From Ruegeria sp. ANG-S4 (lineage in GTDB: Bacteria; Pseudomonadota; Alphaproteobacteria; Rhodobacterales; Rhodobacteraceae): a stretch of 64,000 nucleotides of DNA. The stretch covers positions 1,364,001-1,428,000 of the forward strand of contig NZ_JWLK01000001.1 of NCBI RefSeq assembly GCF_000814005.1, given 5' to 3'. Made by a program: the position numbers and the translations under genes. Every line of letters starts with the position of its first letter. Positions within the stretch are counted from its first letter, which is position 1. This document shows positions 63,533 to 64,000 of the stretch, piece after piece. The notes below the pieces were generated by a model. The model searched no databases. It was given only the letters and a program-made list of their open reading frames with translations, and had not been told where the DNA came from.

Positions 63533-64000
63533 TTATGTGGCTGCTTTGACCTGACCCGACGCGATCCAGTCATCGATGACCCGCAGCGCCGCGTCCGCAA
63601 ACAGCGGGTCGTTGATGTGTGCATCCAACTCGATCAGGGTCGCGTTGTCGGGGCAGTGCGCGCGCACCTCTTGCACAAAGGCGGCCAAGCCTTCGGGATC
63701 GCTGAGCGGACCGCCCGGCCGATCCCATTCGTTTCCGCCTTGTGTTGGCAAGATCAAAGTTGTCGGACCCTTTGCCAGCGCCAACTTCGTACAGATTGCG
63801 CGCGCCATGTCGCGGCGTTGGTCGGCGGTCATCATAACCGACGAAAGCAAACGATTATGCGCGTGGGTTTCCTGACCGGCCAGCGTGGCCGGTGTGTCCT
63901 GCCAGCCAACAAAATCCACCAGATCATAGCATCCGATGGACACGATTTGCGGCGTGCCGAACAACCCGGCCGCAGTCATTCGATCCGCGCCCGCGGAAAC
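63533..64000 (-). CDS. Tm-1-like (UPF0261) ATP-binding protein, C-terminal part (partial)
   Basis: The frame is open to the right window edge, so the N-terminal part is missing; 155 residues are visible. The segments GLFGTPQIVSIGCYDLVDF, ETHAHNRLLSSVMMTADQ, TLILPTQGGNEWDRPGGPL and ELDAHINDPLFADAA match the C-terminal domain of Tm-1-like/UPF0261 proteins. These are often found in aromatic or unusual-acid degradation clusters next to PEP-hydrolase-like proteins. It converges with the last SnoaL-like gene, 40 bp away, with no strong hairpin between. Confidence 0.85.
   Translation of the reverse strand, partial: VSAGADRMTAAGLFGTPQIVSIGCYDLVDFVGWQDTPATLAGQETHAHNRLLSSVMMTADQRRDMARAICTKLALAKGPTTLILPTQGGNEWDRPGGPLSDPEGLAAFVQEVRAHCPDNATLIELDAHINDPLFADAALRVIDDWIASGQVKAAT

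Overview
The window reads as the chromosome of a marine-type alphaproteobacterium, most likely a Rhodobacterales/Roseobacter-group member. The signs are moderately high G+C, dense gene packing with many ATGA/TGATG stop-start overlaps, and four complete or nearly complete solute-binding-protein-dependent ABC uptake systems. Xylose genes are arranged xylR(ROK)-xylFHGA, and a TAXI-type TRAP binding protein is present. No rRNA, tRNA, CRISPR array, insertion sequence or phage gene was seen. This placement is inference from gene content.

Layout. (1) 1-3905, minus strand: a polyamine-type (Pot-like) ABC importer in the order ATPase, binding protein, permease, permease (last one cut by the window edge). 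(2) 4104-4910: a MOSC-domain protein. (3) 5310-15795, plus: a sugar/polyol ABC importer (binding protein, two permeases, a 62-residue membrane peptide, two ATPases), followed by a DhaK-DhaL kinase, a LacI-type regulator, a sugar isomerase/epimerase and a Gfo/Idh/MocA dehydrogenase. Twin 16-bp palindromes with a central CG lie in front of it. (4) 15954-25537: aldose epimerase, di-haem peroxidase, a convergent FG-GAP/ASPIC protein, ROK regulator, and the D-xylose importer xylFHG with xylA. No xylulokinase is present here.

(5) 25799-39884: the most interesting region, a ribosomal natural product (RiPP/TOMM) cluster. It has a 76-residue nitrile-hydratase-like-leader precursor peptide ending in Cys-Cys, a fused leader-binding/YcaO cyclodehydratase, a SagB-type dehydrogenase, a cytochrome P450, a flavin monooxygenase, a flavin-dependent halogenase-family protein, an unknown 174-residue protein and an 1853-residue kinase/AAA/GAF/adenylate-cyclase fusion. 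Nearly all genes are translationally coupled. A perfect 14-bp palindrome exactly fills the gap between precursor and YcaO. (6) 40155-45475: an AAA/ExeA-like membrane protein with a degenerate Walker A, a TAXI binding protein and an 822-residue coiled-coil exported protein.

(7) 45700-63492: a catabolic locus around a divergent ABC importer. The left, minus-strand operon has 13 genes: ATPase, three kinds of SnoaL/NTF2-like proteins, a histidinol-dehydrogenase-family enzyme, an SDR, a LacI regulator, a cupin, a methyltransferase, a MetE-like protein, an alpha/beta hydrolase and an RraA-type protein. The right, plus-strand operon holds the binding protein, two permeases and two further SnoaL-like proteins. 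Six SnoaL-like genes, forming three paralogous pairs and about eleven domains, mark it as an unassigned degradation pathway. (8) 63533-64000: the C-terminal part of a Tm-1-like (UPF0261) protein.

A recurring theme is a GC-rich hairpin directly after each of the four ABC binding-protein genes and before the permease gene, which would favour excess binding protein over membrane subunits.
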